This document shows positions 61,719 to 64,000 of a DNA stretch of 64,000 nucleotides, in pieces; positions within the stretch are counted from its first letter, which is position 1, and each line of letters begins with the position of its first letter. The notes under the pieces are model-generated. The model had not been told where the DNA came from. It saw nothing but the letters and a program-made list of their open reading frames with translations, and ran no database searches. A program made the translations under genes and the position numbers. Origin of the DNA: Microvirga terrestris (GTDB taxonomy: Bacteria; Pseudomonadota; Alphaproteobacteria; Rhizobiales; Beijerinckiaceae); the NCBI RefSeq assembly GCF_015694425.1, contig NZ_JADQDN010000006.1, positions 62,001 to 126,000 on the forward strand, read 5' to 3'.

Positions 61719-63314
61719 TTAGTTCTTCTTTGTCTGAGACATATCGTTGTCGCTGAACGACGGACCGAGGACGAAGTTGTCCACGTTCTTGCGCACAGCC
61801 GCAACTTCGGTCTGCTGCAGGAAGATCACGAACGGGCTGTCGTCGAGAACCGACTTCTGCAGTTCCTTGTACATCTGTGCACGCTTCTCTGCGTCGCGCT
61901 CCATGACGGCAGCGCGGGTCTTGGCGGTCAGCGGGCCCGGATCCCAGGCATTGCGCCATGCAAGGGGCTTCGCCTTTGCACCATCCGAGTTGTCGTCATT
62001 GGCCGCGAAGGTGTCGGCGTTTGAGTTCGGGTCCTGATAATCCGAGCCCCAGTTGCCGATATAGATGTCATGCTGGCGGGCGCGGTACTTGGTCAGGGCC
62101 TGCTTCGAATCCATCGGCAGAATTTCCAGCTTGATGCCGGCCTGCCCGAAGGTCGACTGCATGGCCTGAGCGACGCCCATGATCTCGGGGGTGGAGCGGG
62201 TGTCCATCGTGACCGAGAAGCCGTCCTTCAGGCCAGCCTTGGCGAGGAGCTCCTTCGCCTTGGCGACATCGACCTTGTAGGGAGTTGTCGTCTCGGCGCC
62301 GAGGAAGCCCTTGGGCAGGAAGTTCTGGTGAACCTCACCTTTGTACTTCATGATCGTGTCGGCAATGGCCGAGTAGTCCACGAGGTACTTAAGAGCCAGA
62401 CGAACTTCGGGCTTGGACAGGTTCGGGTTCTTCTGGTTCAGGCCGAGATAGTAGATCGTCCCCTTCGGAGCGCTCTGAACCTTGACGTCCGGATTCTTGG
62501 ACATCGCGGTGATCTCTTCCGGATTCAGGCTGCGGGCCACATCGATGTCGCCCTTCTCGAGCAGCAGGCGCTGGCTCGCGGTTTCCTTGATGTGGCGATA
62601 GATGACGCGGGCGAGAGGGGTCTTCTTCTCGTAGTTGGGGTTGCGCTCGAGAACGAGGACTTCGTTGGCCTTCCAGTCGCGCATGATGTACGGGCCGGAG
62701 CCGGCATACTTGGTCTTGAGCCAGTTGTAGCCCCAGTCGCCGTCCTTCTCGTTCTGGACGAGCAGCTTCTTCTCAACAATCGAGGCTACCGAGTTGCCGA
62801 GGCAGTAGAGAACCAGGGTCGGGGCGTAGGGCTTGTCGACCTCAATCGTGAGCTCGAGCGGACCCGTCTGCTTGATCTTGTCCTTCACGTTGTCCTTCGT
62901 GAAGCCGAACTGGCCCAGGATGAAAGCCGGGGACTTGTCGAGCGCTACGGCGCGGTGGAGCGAGTACACCACGTCCTCGGCCGTGATGTTGCTGCCCGAG
63001 GCGAACTTCTTGTTCGGGCGGATCTTGAAGGTGTAGGTCTTGCCGTCCGGCGAGACGGTCCAGGACTCGGCGACCTGTCCGGAGATCTTGGAGACATCCT
63101 TGATGTCGTAAGTGATCAGCCGCTCATAGGTGTTGCCCAGGATCTCGGAGGCGCTGAGCTCGAACACCTCGGCGGGATCGAGAGAGATGATGTCGTCCAT
63201 CTGCCAAGCTTGGACCAGAGTGTCAGCTGGCGTGGCTGCCTGTACGGCAGAGAAGGAGGTTGCCATCACGGTGACCATGGCGGCGGATAGGATAAATTTC
63301 GGTAATGTTCTCAT
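61719..63314 (-). CDS. Peptide ABC transporter substrate-binding protein (family 5)
   Basis: A 531-residue exported protein. The signal peptide covers about 1-26 (MVTVMATSFSAVQA) and the mature protein has the DppA/OppA fold: SLDPAEVFELSASEILGNTYERL near the start, TFKIRPNKKFASGSNITAEDVVYSL and GSGPYIMRDWKANEVLVLERNPNY. These segments match SBP family 5 (short stretches quoted only in part as pattern). The first gene of a six-gene unit (binding protein, two permeases, two ATPases, dipeptidase), it probably binds di- or oligopeptides. A 23-bp dyad lies 78-100 bp upstream of the ATG. Confidence 0.92.
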   Translation of the reverse strand: MRTLPKFILSAAMVTVMATSFSAVQAATPADTLVQAWQMDDIISLDPAEVFELSASEILGNTYERLITYDIKDVSKISGQVAESWTVSPDGKTYTFKIRPNKKFASGSNITAEDVVYSLHRAVALDKSPAFILGQFGFTKDNVKDKIKQTGPLELTIEVDKPYAPTLVLYCLGNSVASIVEKKLLVQNEKDGDWGYNWLKTKYAGSGPYIMRDWKANEVLVLERNPNYEKKTPLARVIYRHIKETASQRLLLEKGDIDVARSLNPEEITAMSKNPDVKVQSAPKGTIYYLGLNQKNPNLSKPEVRLALKYLVDYSAIADTIMKYKGEVHQNFLPKGFLGAETTTPYKVDVAKAKELLAKAGLKDGFSVTMDTRSTPEIMGVAQAMQSTFGQAGIKLEILPMDSKQALTKYRARQHDIYIGNWGSDYQDPNSNADTFAANDDNSDGAKAKPLAWRNAWDPGPLTAKTRAAVMERDAEKRAQMYKELQKSVLDDSPFVIFLQQTEVAAVRKNVDNFVLGPSFSDNDMSQTKKN

Positions 63315-63391
63315 AGGCCAGTTCCCTCGCAGCGCTGGGTGCGCTTCTTGTGCGCCCGTATGAATGCAAATCACACAGGTTCTGTCGAGTC

Positions 63392-63414
63392 TACCAACTG
63401 GTTACTAACTGGTA
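63392..63414. promoter_or_regulatory. Operator-like dyad upstream of the peptide ABC operon
   Basis: The 23-bp sequence from 63392 (TACCAACTGG...) to 63414 (...AACTGGTA) has TACCA and TGGTA at its ends and is symmetrical at 16 of 23 positions. It also contains a direct repeat of AACTGGT. It lies in the 196-bp gap between the peptide ABC operon and argH, closer to the ABC start. It resembles GntR-family half-sites only loosely. Confidence 0.35.
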
Positions 63415-63510
63415 AACATTGCGCAGCATGCCTAAAGGCCGGGCAGGGGCGCTTCGAGTTGGCTTGAAGGGGAAAACTGTGGCAAAGGCTCCCCGACCTT
63501 TCTTGATCGG

Positions 63511-64000
63511 ATGAAGCCTGTGTCTGAAGAAGCCAAAAAACCCGGTGCCAACACCATGTGGGGCGGACGGTTCTCGTCCTCGCCGAGTGCGCTCATGGAG
63601 GCCATCAACGCCTCCATCGACTTCGACAGGCGATTGGCCGCCCAGGACATCCAGGGCTCCATCGCCCATAGCAGCATGCTGGCCAAGCAGGGGATCATCG
63701 CCGAGAGCGACCGGGACGCCATCCACCAGGGCCTCCAGCGCGTGCTGGGCGAGATCGAGTCCGGCTCATTCGCCTTCTCCACGGCGCTCGAAGACATCCA
63801 CATGAACGTGGAAAGCCGCCTGCGCGAGATCGTCGGCGATCCGGCGGCCCGGCTCCATACGGCCCGCAGCCGCAACGACCAGGTGGCGACGGATGCCCGG
63901 CTCTGGGTGCGCGAGGCCCATGACCGGACCGACGAGCAGCTCACCAGCCTGATCAAGGCGCTCCTCGATAAAGCCGAGGCCCATGCCGGCACCGTCATGC
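63511..64000 (+). CDS. argH: Argininosuccinate lyase, N-terminal part (cut by window edge)
   Basis: The first 163 codons of ArgH, which splits argininosuccinate into arginine and fumarate. The N-terminus [20 protein letters not shown] and the segment [13 protein letters not shown] are diagnostic, as is [16 protein letters not shown], which carries the substrate-binding residues. The ATG at 63511 starts a short non-conserved leader ([14 protein letters not shown]) before the conserved core. The gene runs off the right edge, so the catalytic Ser loop is not visible. It diverges from the peptide ABC operon. Confidence 0.95.
   Translation, partial: MKPVSEEAKKPGANTMWGGRFSSSPSALMEAINASIDFDRRLAAQDIQGSIAHSSMLAKQGIIAESDRDAIHQGLQRVLGEIESGSFAFSTALEDIHMNVESRLREIVGDPAARLHTARSRNDQVATDARLWVREAHDRTDEQLTSLIKALLDKAEAHAGTVM

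Overview
The window is about 64 kb of dense, GC-rich bacterial chromosome (roughly 62-66% G+C by eye). The gene set points to an alphaproteobacterium of the order Hyphomicrobiales (Rhizobiales): class II (CP4-like) EPSP synthase, the malic enzyme-phosphotransacetylase fusion next to mutS, OlsB and PmtA-like membrane-lipid enzymes, DUF1194, TIGR02300, DUF6894 and DUF1330 proteins, an EcfG-type stress promoter and alphaproteobacterial-type heat-shock promoters. A Methylobacteriaceae/Microvirga-like genus fits the overall style, but I cannot prove a genus. No rRNA, CRISPR array, phage, complete insertion sequence or replication origin is visible. One tRNA (Ala, GGC) is present.

Layout. 0-8.6 kb: start of gshB (cut by the window edge), a lipid kinase, rsmI-yraN, an LpoA-like lipoprotein, a DUF2254 membrane protein, an OsmC protein and a sulfonate/taurine-type ABC importer. 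8.8-22.6 kb: glnD, grpE, a TRIC/YadS-type membrane protein, an exported protein of unknown function, alkB, gpmA, dapB, two tandem DUF1330 genes, a class D beta-lactamase, pyrF, a PmtA-like methyltransferase, dnaJ and dnaK. 22.8-26.6 kb: a looser region with small DUF6894 and DUF982 genes, a Crp/Fnr regulator, an Ada-like repair protein and a gene-less stretch of about 500 bp rich in hairpins. 26.1-33.1 kb: DUF2244, nth, uppP with a small Cys-rich partner, a GST, queG, olsB and a ComM/YifB ATPase. 33.2-42.6 kb: a single-domain response regulator behind an EcfG-type promoter, mutS, maeB, a HAD phosphatase and hrpB. 42.7-52.9 kb: mgsA, DUF1194, cmk-aroA, TIGR02300, tRNA-Ala, glcB, pxpBC, 3-hydroxybutyrate dehydrogenase and a proline iminopeptidase. 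53.0-63.3 kb: a polyamine-type ABC operon on + facing a complete peptide ABC operon with a membrane dipeptidase on -. 63.5 kb to the end: the 5' part of argH.

How it fits together. Most genes are housekeeping. Themes are protein quality control (DnaK, DnaJ and GrpE, with heat-shock-like promoters at dnaK and grpE), DNA repair (AlkB, Ada-like, Nth, MutS), envelope and lipids (UppP, beta-lactamase, LpoA-like, OlsB, PmtA-like), C2/C4 carbon and storage metabolism (GlcB, MaeB, MgsA, 3-hydroxybutyrate dehydrogenase) and nitrogen or peptide acquisition (GlnD, peptide ABC plus dipeptidases, PxpBC). I found no convincing new multi-gene system. The more unusual signals are regulatory and structural: convergent gene ends whose stop codons lie inside shared hairpins, several intergenic palindrome families, a response regulator with EcfG promoter and coupled upstream reading frame, a possible structured RNA region near 25.9-26.1 kb, and a queG gene without an obvious start codon.
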